Origin: Streptomyces sp. NRRL WC-3742
GTDB lineage: Bacteria; Actinomycetota; Actinomycetes; Streptomycetales; Streptomycetaceae
Length of the DNA stretch: 64,000 nt
Direction: 5' to 3'
Assembly: GCF_000720635.1 (NCBI RefSeq)
Contig: NZ_JOCF01000049.1
Span: 1-64,000, forward strand
Of this stretch, positions 17,043 to 27,863 are shown in pieces (within the stretch, counting starts at the first letter, position 1; each line of letters opens with the position of its first letter). The position numbers and the translations under genes are program-made. The notes under the pieces are model-generated. The model saw only the letters and a list, made by a program, of their open reading frames with translations, did not search any database and was not told the origin of the DNA.

Positions 17043-19175
17043 GTGACCGCCTTGAGGCCACCACAGGCCCTGCCGGCCGAGACCGTGGTCGGCGCGCCGC
17101 GACCGGCCGGCCGGCCGGACCTGGCCCCGTCGGCCGTACCCGGCGGCGCGCCCGCGGGCCTGGGCCGTCCCCCGGCCCCGCCGCGCCCCCAGCCTCCCGC
17201 CGTCCACCACGCGGTGCTCTGCGTCAACGCCCCCGGCATGGCCGCCTCCGGCCCGGACGGCCAGCTGCGCGGCCACGGCCTGCACGGCTTCTACCAGCAC
17301 GGCGTCCGGGTGCTGGCCCGGATGGAGCTGCGGCTCGGCGGGATGGAGCCGCTGCCGCTCCAGGGCACCCTGACCAGTGCCGCCCGGGCCCGCTTCCTCG
17401 GCGCCGTCCGCCTCCCCGGCGACCTCGACCCGGACCCGGCGCTCACCGTCGAGCGCCTGCGGCACGCGGACGGGGTGGAGACCGTCACGGTGCGCAACAC
17501 CGGCGCCCGGCCCGCCCGGCTGCCGCTGGAGATCACCCTGGGCACCGATCTCGGCCCGGTCGCCGAGATCGCCGCCGGTCACCGTCAGCCCGACCTGCCG
17601 GGCCAGGTGCAGTCCTCCGGCCTGCGCTGGACGGGCCCCGCGCACAGCGCCGTCGTCAGCGCCAGGCCCTCCCCGCACGCCGTGCTGGCCGGAGCCGGGG
17701 TGCTCCGCTGGGACTTGGAGGTGCAGCCCGGCGCCCGCTGGTCGGTCGAACTGCACGCCCAGCTGGAGGCCACCGCCCCCGGCCCCCGGCCGCCCGGTGG
17801 GCGCGGTACCGGAGTCCCGCTGCCCTGGGCCGAGCCGGAGGTCCGCAGCGACGATCCCCGCGCCGCGCCGCTGGTCACCCGCTCCCTGGACGCCCTCGGC
17901 GGGCTGCTGTTCGCCGACCCCGACCGCCCGACCGACCTCTACCCCGCCTCCGGCGCGCCCTGGCGCTTCGGCCTCGCCCCGGCCGACGCGCTGTGGGCGG
18001 CCCGGCTGACCCTGCCGCTCGGCACCCGGCTCGCCGCCGGCACCCTGCGGGCGCTGGCCCGCCGTCAGCAGCTCGCCCCCGCCCCCGGCCGACCTGAGGG
18101 CCTGCTGCCCGGCGCCCTGCGCCACGGCGGCCCCGAGCTGCCGCCCACCTGCACCGCCACCGAGGCCACCCTGCTGTTCGTCACCGTGCTGGCCGAGGCA
18201 TGGCGCTGGGGCCTGCCCCCGGCGGAGACGGCCGAGCTGCTGCCCGCCGCCGAGCGGGCCCTGACCGCCCTGCGCGAGGGCCTGGTCGACGGCTTCGTCA
18301 CCGACCTGAGCCGCCCGGTGGAGGACCGCTCGGCGCACCCCGTGCCCGCCCGCGCCGAGGTCCAGGCGCAGGCCCACCGCGCCGCCCTGCACGGCGCCGA
18401 ACTGCTGGAGGCGTTCGGCCGCCCGGGAGCCGCCCAGTGGCGCGACTGGGCCGCCGGGCTGCGCGGGCGCTTCCGCGAACGGTTCTGGGTCGACGACCTC
18501 TCCGGCGGCCGTCCCGCCGCCGCGCTCGCCCCCGGAGACCGGCCGCTGCCCGCCCTCGCCTCCTCCCTGGTGCACCTGCTCGACACCGGGCTCGCCGCGG
18601 ACGGCGGCCGGCACGAGAGCCTGCTGGACCGCGAACAGACCCGGCTGTTCGCCCAGCGCCTGCTCGCGCCCGAGCTGGACAGCGGCTGGGGCCTGCGCAC
18701 CCTCAGCGCCAAGTCCCCCCGGTTCAACCCGCTCGGCCACCGCGGCGGCGCGGTGCGCGTCCACGAGACGGCGCTGGCCGTGGCCGGGCTCGCCGAGGCC
18801 GGCCACGAGAACGAGGCGGGCACCCTGCTGGAGGGCCTGCTCGCCGCGGCCGCCCACTTCGAGGGGCGGCTGCCCGAGATGTACGCGGGCGAGCAGCGCA
18901 CCCCGGGCAGCCCGCCGGTGCCCCACCCCGCCGCCTGCCGCCCGGCGGCCGTCTCGGCGGCCGGCGCCGCGCACGCGGTGTTCGCCCTCGCCGGGGTGAG
19001 GCCCGACGTGCCCGGCGGCCGCGTGCTGGTCCGCCCCGCCAGCACCGCGCCCCTCGGCGAGCTGGAGCTGACCGGGCTGCGGGTGGCCGGGGAGCCGTTC
19101 TCGGTCCGGGTGAGCCGGATCGGGGTGGCGATGGTCGAGGAGGCCCCTGAGGAATTGCAACTGGTCGCCCGCTGA
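17043..19175 (+). CDS. Glycogen debranching-type glucosidase family protein
   Basis: A 710-residue protein with a Pro/Ala-rich head (to about residue 55), a glycogen-debranching N-terminal domain (about 58-250, starting VLCVNAPGMAASGPDGQLRG) and an (alpha/alpha)6 glucosidase-like C-terminal region (about 290-690). That second region contains FNPLGHRGGAVRVHETALAV and the conserved EMYAGEQRTPGSPPVPHPAAC in two adjoining pieces. Such proteins are annotated as amylo-alpha-1,6-glucosidase-like (MGH1-type) enzymes; the real substrate in actinomycetes is uncertain. GTG start supported by GGAGGAGAG upstream. Monocistronic, followed by a short tandem repeat and the nrtR-like gene. Confidence 0.85.
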   Translation: MTALRPPQALPAETVVGAPRPAGRPDLAPSAVPGGAPAGLGRPPAPPRPQPPAVHHAVLCVNAPGMAASGPDGQLRGHGLHGFYQHGVRVLARMELRLGGMEPLPLQGTLTSAARARFLGAVRLPGDLDPDPALTVERLRHADGVETVTVRNTGARPARLPLEITLGTDLGPVAEIAAGHRQPDLPGQVQSSGLRWTGPAHSAVVSARPSPHAVLAGAGVLRWDLEVQPGARWSVELHAQLEATAPGPRPPGGRGTGVPLPWAEPEVRSDDPRAAPLVTRSLDALGGLLFADPDRPTDLYPASGAPWRFGLAPADALWAARLTLPLGTRLAAGTLRALARRQQLAPAPGRPEGLLPGALRHGGPELPPTCTATEATLLFVTVLAEAWRWGLPPAETAELLPAAERALTALREGLVDGFVTDLSRPVEDRSAHPVPARAEVQAQAHRAALHGAELLEAFGRPGAAQWRDWAAGLRGRFRERFWVDDLSGGRPAAALAPGDRPLPALASSLVHLLDTGLAADGGRHESLLDREQTRLFAQRLLAPELDSGWGLRTLSAKSPRFNPLGHRGGAVRVHETALAVAGLAEAGHENEAGTLLEGLLAAAAHFEGRLPEMYAGEQRTPGSPPVPHPAACRPAAVSAAGAAHAVFALAGVRPDVPGGRVLVRPASTAPLGELELTGLRVAGEPFSVRVSRIGVAMVEEAPEELQLVAR

Positions 19176-19219
19176 CACCCGACCGACCGGCAGTCGGGCG
19201 GGCGGTCGGTGCCTGCCCC

Positions 19220-19248
19220 GTCCCCGCCCCTGTCCCCGCCCCGTCCCT
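19220..19248. repeat. 12-bp tandem repeat
   Basis: Unit GTCCCCGCCCCT at 19220-19231, again at 19232-19243 with the last base changed, and a degenerate third. It lies between the debranching-type gene and the Nudix regulator. Confidence 0.6.
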
Positions 19249-19262
19249 GCTGGGGGCCTGTG

Positions 19263-19286
19263 CTTATCGTCAGAGAGACGACTAAG
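19263..19286. promoter_or_regulatory. NrtR-like operator
   Basis: An imperfect palindrome with core TCGTC-AGAGA-GACGA (19267-19281) flanked by CTTA on the left and CTAAG on the right. It ends ten bases before the ATG of the Nudix/winged-helix regulator. GTC and GAC half-sites with A/T-containing flanks fit what I recall of actinobacterial NrtR sites, so autoregulation is likely (inference). Confidence 0.65.
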
Positions 19287-19295
19287 ATCGTGGCC

Positions 19296-20054
19296 ATGTC
19301 GCGCTACGATCCGTCGGCCTTCCCCCCGTTCGCAGTCACCGTTGACCTGGTGGTGCTGACGGTGCGCGACCACTCGCTCTGCGCCCTGCTGGTCAGACGC
19401 GGCGAGCCGCCGTACCAGGGGTACTGGGCCCTGCCCGGCGGCTTCGTCCGCCCGGACGAGGGCCTGGCCGAGGCCGCCTCCCGGGAGCTGGCCGAGGAGA
19501 CGGGCCTGCGTGCCCACTCCGCCCCCGGCCACGAGGCGGTGAACCCCGCCGCCGCCGGCGCCCACCTCGAACAGCTCGCCACCTACGGGCACCCGCAGCG
19601 CGACCCCCGGATGCGCGTGGTCAGCGTCGCCTACCTGGTGCTCGCCCCCGACCTGCCGACCCCCCGCGCCGGCGGCGACGCCAGCGGTGCCCGCTGGGCC
19701 CCGGTCGGCGAACTCCTCGGCCAGACGCCCGCGGACGGCGTCCCGCTCGCCTTCGACCACGGGCTCATCCTCGCGGACGGCGTGGAGCGCGCTCGCTCCA
19801 AGATCGAGTACTCCTCCCTCGCCACCGCCTTCTGCCCGACCGAGTTCACCGTCGGCGAGCTGCGCCGGGTCTACGAGGCCGTCTGGGGCGTGGTGCTGGA
19901 CCCGCGCAACTTCCACCGCAAGGTCACCGGCACCCCCGGCTTCCTGCTGCCCTCCGGCGGCACGACGACCCGTCAGGGAGGCCGCCCGGCCCAGCTGTTC
20001 ACCGCGGGCGGCGCCACGGTGCTCAACCCGCCCATGCTGCGCCCTGAGTCCTGA
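19296..20054 (+). CDS. nrtR: Nudix-domain transcriptional regulator, NrtR family
   Basis: A 252-residue protein with an N-terminal Nudix hydrolase fold and a C-terminal winged helix. The Nudix box is complete (residues 49-71: [20 protein letters not shown] then TGL), so hydrolytic capacity may remain although many NrtR proteins only bind ADP-ribose. The C-terminal segment (about 170-245, [16 protein letters not shown] ... [13 protein letters not shown]) matches the NrtR DNA-binding half. NrtR proteins repress NAD-synthesis genes and release DNA on binding ADP-ribose-type ligands (family knowledge). ATG 19296 follows the palindrome; little room for a ribosome site suggests a leaderless mRNA. 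No NAD genes are in the window. Confidence 0.82.
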   Translation: MSRYDPSAFPPFAVTVDLVVLTVRDHSLCALLVRRGEPPYQGYWALPGGFVRPDEGLAEAASRELAEETGLRAHSAPGHEAVNPAAAGAHLEQLATYGHPQRDPRMRVVSVAYLVLAPDLPTPRAGGDASGARWAPVGELLGQTPADGVPLAFDHGLILADGVERARSKIEYSSLATAFCPTEFTVGELRRVYEAVWGVVLDPRNFHRKVTGTPGFLLPSGGTTTRQGGRPAQLFTAGGATVLNPPMLRPES

Positions 20055-20294
20055 GCTCTGCTCCGCGCCTGAACGGCGGGGCCCAACCCCGTTACCCCGC
20101 CCGGGAATCGCAGGATCGGATTGTCCCCTGATCGGGTGAGGTGGGCGGCCCAGGGCCCCGCGCCGCCGTCGTAATGCCCGAAATCGCCCCCGCCGACCCC
20201 TAATGTGCTGGCGCGAGGCCGTGCGGGTAGCCGCCGGCCCACCAGGGGGCCCCGCGTCCAGCGGGACCGGCCGAGGGCATGGGAGCGACCAGCG

Positions 20295-21695
20295 ATGATC
20301 CAGAGCACCGGACTGACCAAGGTCTACCGCAAGGGCGCTCCACCCGCCGTGCTCGATCTGACCTTCGACGTCCGTCCGGGCCTGGTCACCGCGCTGCTCG
20401 GCGCCGAGGAGTCGGGCAAGACCACCGCACTGCGGCTGATGCTCGAACTCGAACGCGGACAGGGCGTCACGCTCTTCGGCGACCGCACCTACCGCAGGCT
20501 GCGCCACCCCGAGCGCGAGGTCGGCGTCCTGCTGCCGGGCCCCGGGGAGGGCCTCGCGGCCGTCGCCGGACACCCGGGCCGCACCGCCCGCGGCCACCTG
20601 CGGATGCTGGCGGCGGCGGTCGGCGTCCCGGCCCGGCGGGCCGACGAACTGCTGGAGCAGACCCGGCTGGCGGCCGTCGCCGGGCAGCGGCTGCGCACCT
20701 TCTCGCCCGGCATGCACCGCCGGCTGGCCCTGGCCGCCGCCCTGCTCGGCGACCCCGCCGCCCTGCTGCTGGACGGACCGGCCGAGGGCCTGTCCCCGCG
20801 CAACGTCGAGTGGTTCCACTCCTTCCTGCGCTCCTTCGCGGTCGCCGGAGGCACCGTCCTGGTGACCACCCGCTCCCCCCAGGAGGCCGCCCAGCTGGCC
20901 GACCGGGTGATCACCCTGGACCAGGGCCGACTGGTGGCCGACCAGCCGGTGACGGAGTTCCGCCGGACCAGGCTCAGCCCCGAGGTCGCCGTCCGGGGGC
21001 CGCAGATGGCCCGGCTGGCCGACCTGCTGGTGGGCCAGGGCGCGGAGGTCCGCCGGGACGGCAACGTGGGCCTCGCGGTGGCGGGCCTGGACCGCACCGA
21101 GATCGGCGAACTCGCCTACCGCAACGGCATCCTGCTGCACGAGCTGGCCGACCGGGTGGTGGAGCGGCCGGCGCCCCGGGCCACCCTGCCCGTCCCCTCG
21201 GGCCGCTCCGGACACCTCCAGGTCCGGCTCACCGCCGAGGAGCCCGCACCCGAACCCGCCCGACGACCGGACGAGTCGGCGGACCAGGCGGAGGCAGCGC
21301 AGGAAGCGGGAGGAACGGGAGGAACGGACAGAACGGGCCACCCCGAACCGTCCCCGCTCACCCCCGCCCTGCCCGTCACCCCGGCCCCCGCCACCAACGG
21401 CTCCCGCGCCTCCCGCACCGCCCGCGCCTCCCGCACCGCCCTGACCGCCCTCGGCGCGGCCCCGCGCCGGGAGGAGCCGCACACCCGGACGCCCGCCGTC
21501 GCCGTGGACCGCCTCCACCGCGAGGGCCCCGCCGGACCGCCGCACCCCGTGCGGGCCGCCGCGCCCGCCCGACGCGGCGGGGCCGCCGACCTGCTCGCCG
21601 ACGACACTGTCCGGCTGGCCCGGGCCACCCGCCTCGCCTCCGACGGCGGGCACCTGACCGACATCCCCGCCCCCGACGACCACCGGAGCGAGTGA
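20295..21695 (+). CDS. ABC transporter ATP-binding protein with degenerate active site
   Basis: A 466-residue protein: an ABC nucleotide-binding domain (residues 1-220), a short conserved helper region to about 310, and a disordered tail rich in Ala, Arg, Pro with an 18-bp DNA repeat (21403-21438). The P-loop is intact (GAEESGKTT, 36-44), but the signature is FSPGM (136-140) rather than LSGGQ, Walker B ends LLLDG so the catalytic Glu is Gly161, and the switch His is Arg193 (VTTRSP). It may bind but hardly hydrolyse ATP. Co-transcribed with the permease gene three bases downstream. ATG start at 20295. Confidence 0.88.
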   Translation: MIQSTGLTKVYRKGAPPAVLDLTFDVRPGLVTALLGAEESGKTTALRLMLELERGQGVTLFGDRTYRRLRHPEREVGVLLPGPGEGLAAVAGHPGRTARGHLRMLAAAVGVPARRADELLEQTRLAAVAGQRLRTFSPGMHRRLALAAALLGDPAALLLDGPAEGLSPRNVEWFHSFLRSFAVAGGTVLVTTRSPQEAAQLADRVITLDQGRLVADQPVTEFRRTRLSPEVAVRGPQMARLADLLVGQGAEVRRDGNVGLAVAGLDRTEIGELAYRNGILLHELADRVVERPAPRATLPVPSGRSGHLQVRLTAEEPAPEPARRPDESADQAEAAQEAGGTGGTDRTGHPEPSPLTPALPVTPAPATNGSRASRTARASRTALTALGAAPRREEPHTRTPAVAVDRLHREGPAGPPHPVRAAAPARRGGAADLLADDTVRLARATRLASDGGHLTDIPAPDDHRSE

Positions 21696-21698
21696 ACC

Positions 21699-22604
21699 GT
21701 GCGAGTCCTGGCCTACGAGCTGCGCCGACTGCGCGGCCTGCGTTCCACCTGGCTGCTGCTGGCCGCCGTCCTGCTGGTCGACGCCGTGGTGGCCGCCGTT
21801 CTGGCGAGCCAGGCCCCGGCGGGCCCGCTCGGGGCCCCGGCCGGGGTGCGGCTGCTGACGGCCGCCGTCCCGCTGATCCCGCTGCCCTTCGCGGCGCTCG
21901 GGGCGGGCGCGCTGGGCGCCCTCTCGTACGGGCACGAGGTGCGCCACCCGGGGCTGCCCGCCTCGCTGGTGTCCTATCCGCGCCGGGTGCGGCTGCTGTT
22001 GGCCAAGCTGCTGGTGATCGGCCCGGTGGCCGCGCTGCTGGCGCTGGCCGGCCTGCTGCTGGACACGGTGGCCGTGCACCTGGCCCTGCCGGACGCGGTG
22101 ACGGTGGCGGCCCGGTCGGAGCCCGCCGCGCTGTCGGCCCGGGTCTCCGAGGTGCTGACGGGCGCCGGGCTGTCCGGGCTGGACGACCTGCCGGGTGCCT
22201 TCGCCCCGCTGGGCCTGGTGGCGGGCCACGGCGTCCCGGCCGCGCTGCTGGCCTTCGTCCTGCTGACCGTGGTGGCCGCCTGGACGGGCGTGCTGACCGC
22301 CTCGCTCACCCGCAGCGCCGTCGTCGGCGTCCTGCTGCTGTGCGCGCTGCCGCCGCTGCTGGAGACGGGCGTGGCCGTGCTGCTGCGTCAGACGGGCCGT
22401 CCGTGGCCGGAGCGGGCGGCCGAGCTGCTGCCCTTCCAGTCCGGCATCGAGTGGGCGTACGGCTGGGTGTACGGCGGCAGCCGGCAGGCGGCGGCCGGGG
22501 GAGCGGCGCTGACGGATCCGGCGCTGCTCACGGCCGTCGCGGCCCCGGCGGGCCTGCTGCTGCTCGTTGTCCTGGTGCTCCAGGCCCGCCGCCGGGCGCT
22601 CTGA
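21699..22604 (+). CDS. ABC-2 type permease subunit
   Basis: A 301-residue membrane protein with about six hydrophobic segments in the ABC-2 arrangement: one near residues 18-36, others around 50-75, 100-120, 170-195, 200-220, and a final one near 280-298. GTG start with GAGCGAG upstream, three bases after the ATPase stop. Together they form an exporter-like complex of unknown cargo. Position immediately upstream of whiH is conserved in streptomycetes as I recall, so a developmental link is possible but unproven. Confidence 0.82.
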   Translation: MRVLAYELRRLRGLRSTWLLLAAVLLVDAVVAAVLASQAPAGPLGAPAGVRLLTAAVPLIPLPFAALGAGALGALSYGHEVRHPGLPASLVSYPRRVRLLLAKLLVIGPVAALLALAGLLLDTVAVHLALPDAVTVAARSEPAALSARVSEVLTGAGLSGLDDLPGAFAPLGLVAGHGVPAALLAFVLLTVVAAWTGVLTASLTRSAVVGVLLLCALPPLLETGVAVLLRQTGRPWPERAAELLPFQSGIEWAYGWVYGGSRQAAAGGAALTDPALLTAVAAPAGLLLLVVLVLQARRRAL

Positions 22605-22738
22605 CCCCCGAGGGCACCGGCAGCGCCCCGAACCACCAAGATCGACCAGCCCCGACCGTAATGCGCGGTTCTTCCTGATAAGAAGTCAATTATCCAGTCA
22701 CGGTCGATCACCCTTTCGTGTGCTTTTCACGAGAATTC

Positions 22739-22766
22739 TCAAGCTGCGCCTGCCGATCGCCGACAA
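22739..22766 (+). promoter_or_regulatory. Putative SigWhiG-dependent promoter of whiH
   Basis: TCAA at 22739-22742, exactly 16 nt, then GCCGACAA at 22759-22766. The SigWhiG (motility-type sigma) consensus is TAAA-N16-GCCGATAA, so this matches 3/4 and 7/8 bases. Transcription would begin about seven bases after the -10 box, at or within a base or two of the GTG start codon at 22774. A small inverted repeat TCGTG-N7-CACGA (22716-22732) just upstream could be an operator, for example for WhiH itself. Confidence 0.7.
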
Positions 22767-22773
22767 ATGAGGC

Positions 22774-23649
22774 GTGAACACCCTTGCGCACCCCACCATG
22801 ACCCCCGCCCGTTCCGCCGAAGGGCCCATCGTCCCCGGCGATCTGGACCGCTTCACCTACGCCGACCGGCCGACCCCGCCGGCGCCCCGCTGGGAGGGCG
22901 CCGAGTCCGATCTCTCCCGGGTCGGCCGCAAGACCACCAGCAGCCGCGGCCGGGGCCTGCACGGCCAGCTGGTCCAGCAGCTCGGCCAGATGATCGTCTC
23001 CGGCGACCTCGGCGCCGACCGCCCGCTGGTCCCCGAGGAGATCGGCCAGCGCTTCGAGGTCTCCCGCACCGTCGTGCGGGAGTCGCTGCGCGTGCTGGAG
23101 GCCAAGGGCCTGGTCAGTGCCCGGCCGAACGTCGGCACCCGGGTCCGTCCGGTGGCCGACTGGAACCTGCTGGACCCGGACATCATCGAGTGGCGCGCCT
23201 TCGGCCCGCAGCGGGACGAGCAGCGCCGCGAGCTGTTCGAGCTGCGCTGGGCGATCGAGCCGCTGGCCACCCGGCTCGCCGCCGGCCACGGCCGCGAGGA
23301 CGCCCAGCAGCGGCTGGCCGAGCTCGTCGAGATCATGGGCCACGCCGCCGCCCAGGCCGACCTGGCCACCTACACCCGGGCGGACGCCGAGCTGCACGGG
23401 CTCATCCTCCAGCTGGCCGGCAACCGGATGCTGGAGCACCTCTCCGGGATCGTCTCGTGCGCGCTCCAGGTCTCCGGCGGTCCGACGATCTCCTGCGAGC
23501 GGCCCTCCGAGTCCTCGGTCGGCCTGCACGCCCGGCTGGTCGACGCGCTGGGCGCGGGCGACGGCACCGCGGGCGAGGCCGCGATGCGGGCGCTGCTCAC
23601 CGTCCACCCCGAGATCGAGCCGTCCGTCCCCGCCCCCCGGGAGCACTGA
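22774..23649 (+). CDS. whiH: Sporulation regulator WhiH (FadR/GntR family)
   Basis: A 291-residue GntR-family regulator, FadR subfamily. After a variable 60-residue head comes a winged helix (about residues 62-135: LHGQLVQQLGQMIVSGDLGA, then the recognition stretch FEVSRTVVRESLRVLEAKG) and an all-helical FCD ligand domain (about 145-280) with metal-ligand-like residues around RADAELHGL. Identity as WhiH rests on position directly upstream of hrdB, overall length and the SigWhiG-like promoter; a gluconate-type GntR is the alternative since the DNA-binding domain is similar. WhiH acts in sporulation septation of aerial hyphae (family knowledge). Start GTG 22774; ATG 22798 is possible but would lie too far from the promoter. 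Confidence 0.8.
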   Translation: MNTLAHPTMTPARSAEGPIVPGDLDRFTYADRPTPPAPRWEGAESDLSRVGRKTTSSRGRGLHGQLVQQLGQMIVSGDLGADRPLVPEEIGQRFEVSRTVVRESLRVLEAKGLVSARPNVGTRVRPVADWNLLDPDIIEWRAFGPQRDEQRRELFELRWAIEPLATRLAAGHGREDAQQRLAELVEIMGHAAAQADLATYTRADAELHGLILQLAGNRMLEHLSGIVSCALQVSGGPTISCERPSESSVGLHARLVDALGAGDGTAGEAAMRALLTVHPEIEPSVPAPREH

Positions 23650-23701
23650 GCGGGCCGTTCCGGTGCGCGGCCGACACCCGCCCGCCCGTCACTCCACCCC
23701 C

Positions 23702-23743
23702 AGGGCCCTCCGGCCGCACCGAGCGGCGCCGCCGGAGGGCCCT
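23702..23743 (+). terminator. Terminator after whiH
   Basis: A perfect 13-bp stem (23702-23714 with 23731-23743) and 16-nt loop, 52 bp after the whiH stop. It isolates whiH from the hrdB promoter region. Confidence 0.8.
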
Positions 23744-23832
23744 CGTACGTTCCGCGGCGAGTGCGCGATGATGGACTCCGGCCCCCGTGGCCGCGGGCGC
23801 CGAGCGGTGTGACCCGCGACACGAAGGCCATG

Positions 23833-23860
23833 CGTAACACTTGACGAGTGGCAGCGATGT
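23833..23860 (+). promoter_or_regulatory. ECF-type promoter of hrdB (ShbA-like)
   Basis: CGTAAC at 23833-23838, a 16-nt spacer, and CGATGT at 23855-23860, about 205 bp before the hrdB start codon. The AAC-containing -35 and CGAT-type -10 are those of an ECF sigma factor, not of HrdB itself. In S. griseus hrdB transcription is reported to depend on the ECF factor ShbA, and from memory its boxes look like these. The leader would be about 200 nt. A GGAAT at 23882-23886 followed 18 nt later by GCT is a weaker second candidate (SigR-like). Confidence 0.65.
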
Positions 23861-24064
23861 GTCCTGAGCGGAAGCAGCTCCGGAATACTCCAACATGTCA
23901 GAACGCTGTGTTGGTCCGCGGCGCTGCTGCCGTCCCGTTGACCCCAGTCCTCAAGCCCGAGTCGGTCGGAATCGACAGCGCATGCCCAGGCACGCGATCT
24001 CCTTCCCCGCCCGCTCGGGCGGCCGGTCCGGGTTCGAGTCCACTCATCGTCCGAGAGGTTGTTC

Positions 24065-25708
<1,644 letters not shown>

Positions 25709-25746
25709 TGGACGAACCTTCGCGGCGAGCAACGAGCGTCGCGCGA

Positions 25747-25790
25747 CGAGGGCCCGGCAGCGTCACGGCTGCCGGGCCCTCGGGCGTTTC
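25747..25790 (+). terminator. Terminator after hrdB
   Basis: A perfect 15-bp stem (25747-25761 with 25768-25782), 6-nt loop, followed by GGCGTTTC. Starts 38 bp after the hrdB stop. Confidence 0.9.
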
Positions 25791-25936
25791 CGGGGCGTGT
25801 GAGTGGCCGCGTCCGTCAGCGTCCGGGTGGCACTTGTCGCCCGTCCGGGTGGAGGAGTGTTGAGAAGGGGTCGCACAGTGTAGCCGGTCCCCTACGCTGT
25901 GCCGGTTGCCCCGCTACCGAGCCGACTGGAGTCACG

Positions 25937-26884
<948 letters not shown>

Positions 26885-26986
26885 GGGTCTGCGCCGGGTG
26901 ACCGGCCGGTCACGTTCTGACGCGGCGTCGGGCGCCCGCCGGTGCGGCCGGAACGAACGGGGGAGAACCGTTCGGGAAACGACGGA

Positions 26987-27053
26987 GCCGGGCGACCGGC
27001 CCCCGAGGGGGTCGATCGCCCGGCCCACCGGTCGCGCACCGCACGCGACCGGT
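26987..27053. terminator. Tandem hairpins between convergent genes
   Basis: Two stem-loops: arms 26987-26995/27016-27024 (9 bp) enclosing a CCCCC-GA-GGGGG core (27000-27011), then 27027-27036/27044-27053 (10 bp, 7-nt loop). They lie between the protease stop (26884) and the DUF7455 stop (27089) and probably serve both strands. Confidence 0.7.
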
Positions 27054-27088
27054 AACAGCTCGACGTTGCTGTTGGATGCGGCGCCGGA

Positions 27089-27322
27089 TCAGCGCTCGCT
27101 GTCGGAGGCCGTCGCCGTCGTGGTGGTGCTCAGACGGCCGCTCTCGTCCTGTATCTCCACGGCGATCTTCTTGAGCTCGGGCTCGAACTTCCGGCCGTGG
27201 TGGGCGCAGAAGAGCAGCTCTCCACCGCTGGCGAGTACGACGCGCAGGTAAGCCTGGGCGCCGCATCGGTCGCAGCGGTCAGCCGCGGTGAGCGGGCTCG
27301 CAGGGGTCAGAACAGTAGTCAC
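27089..27322 (-). CDS. DUF7455 zinc-ribbon-like small protein
   Basis: A 77-residue protein. The N-terminal half carries CDRCGAQAYLRV followed by LLFCAHHGRKF, that is CxxC and CxHH, which look like a single zinc knuckle. The C-terminus is a short helix then a Thr/Ser-rich tail. GTG start with an AGAGG ribosome site. In streptomycetes this small gene sits between hrdB and parE (recalled synteny). Function is unknown; zinc binding is inferred from the residues only. Confidence 0.85.
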   Translation of the reverse strand: MTTVLTPASPLTAADRCDRCGAQAYLRVVLASGGELLFCAHHGRKFEPELKKIAVEIQDESGRLSTTTTATASDSER

Positions 27323-27863
27323 GTCGCCTCTTCTCTAGCTCGACGAGCTGTCGTACCAGGGTCAACATCCAACCAGGTCGAAAACGTTCCCGCTCGTGGC
27401 TTTTCTTCTCTGAGGATTCTGCTTGTGTTGATGAGGACGTGCCCCGGGGGCCGGTGGTTCATGCGTACCGAAATCCCGGGAGCGGCCCTCTCCTCGAACG
27501 CCCGATCGGGATGGGGTGCGAGGTCCGCGTAGCATAATCCTCTGCCGGGTTGGAGCATAAGCCCCGCCCCGGGCGCCGGTAGCCTGCATAACGGCAGTTC
27601 CGGAGCCTGCGCCGGGCCCCACGGTCCGCCAGGACCGGTGCCACCGCGCGGAGATGGGGCCCGCGGGACCCACACCCGGACGCGGTCCTTGTTCGCGCAG
27701 CGCGTACAAGCCGCACGGGCCCGGCCCGCCGTGCCGAGCACCCCGCGCAGGGGCTCGGGCACGCTGGGCGACGACTGTCGGTGCGGCGTGCTGCACTGGC
27801 GGACGGTCCGGACACGTCCGGATGTGACCGACGAGACAGAACTTGACCGAGGAGAGTGCCGCC
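27323..27863. other. 541-bp divergent intergenic region before parE
   Basis: Carries promoters for the DUF7455 gene (minus) and parE (plus). AT-richer spots occur near 27530 (GTAGCATAAT) and 27555 (GAGCATAAG), which could be -10-like, but no paired -35 box is convincing. No RNA gene or additional ORF with a ribosome site was found. Confidence 0.5.

Noticed and set aside
16764..22229. An 1821-codon open frame on the minus strand
   Set aside because: Antisense to the debranching-type, nrtR and ABC genes, which have clear domains; composition is Gly/Gln/Arg/Ala-rich shadow sequence with no domain.
24025..24060. A GGTTCGAGTCC string like a tRNA T-arm in the hrdB leader
   Set aside because: The flanking bases do not form a T-stem and no acceptor, D or anticodon arms are present.
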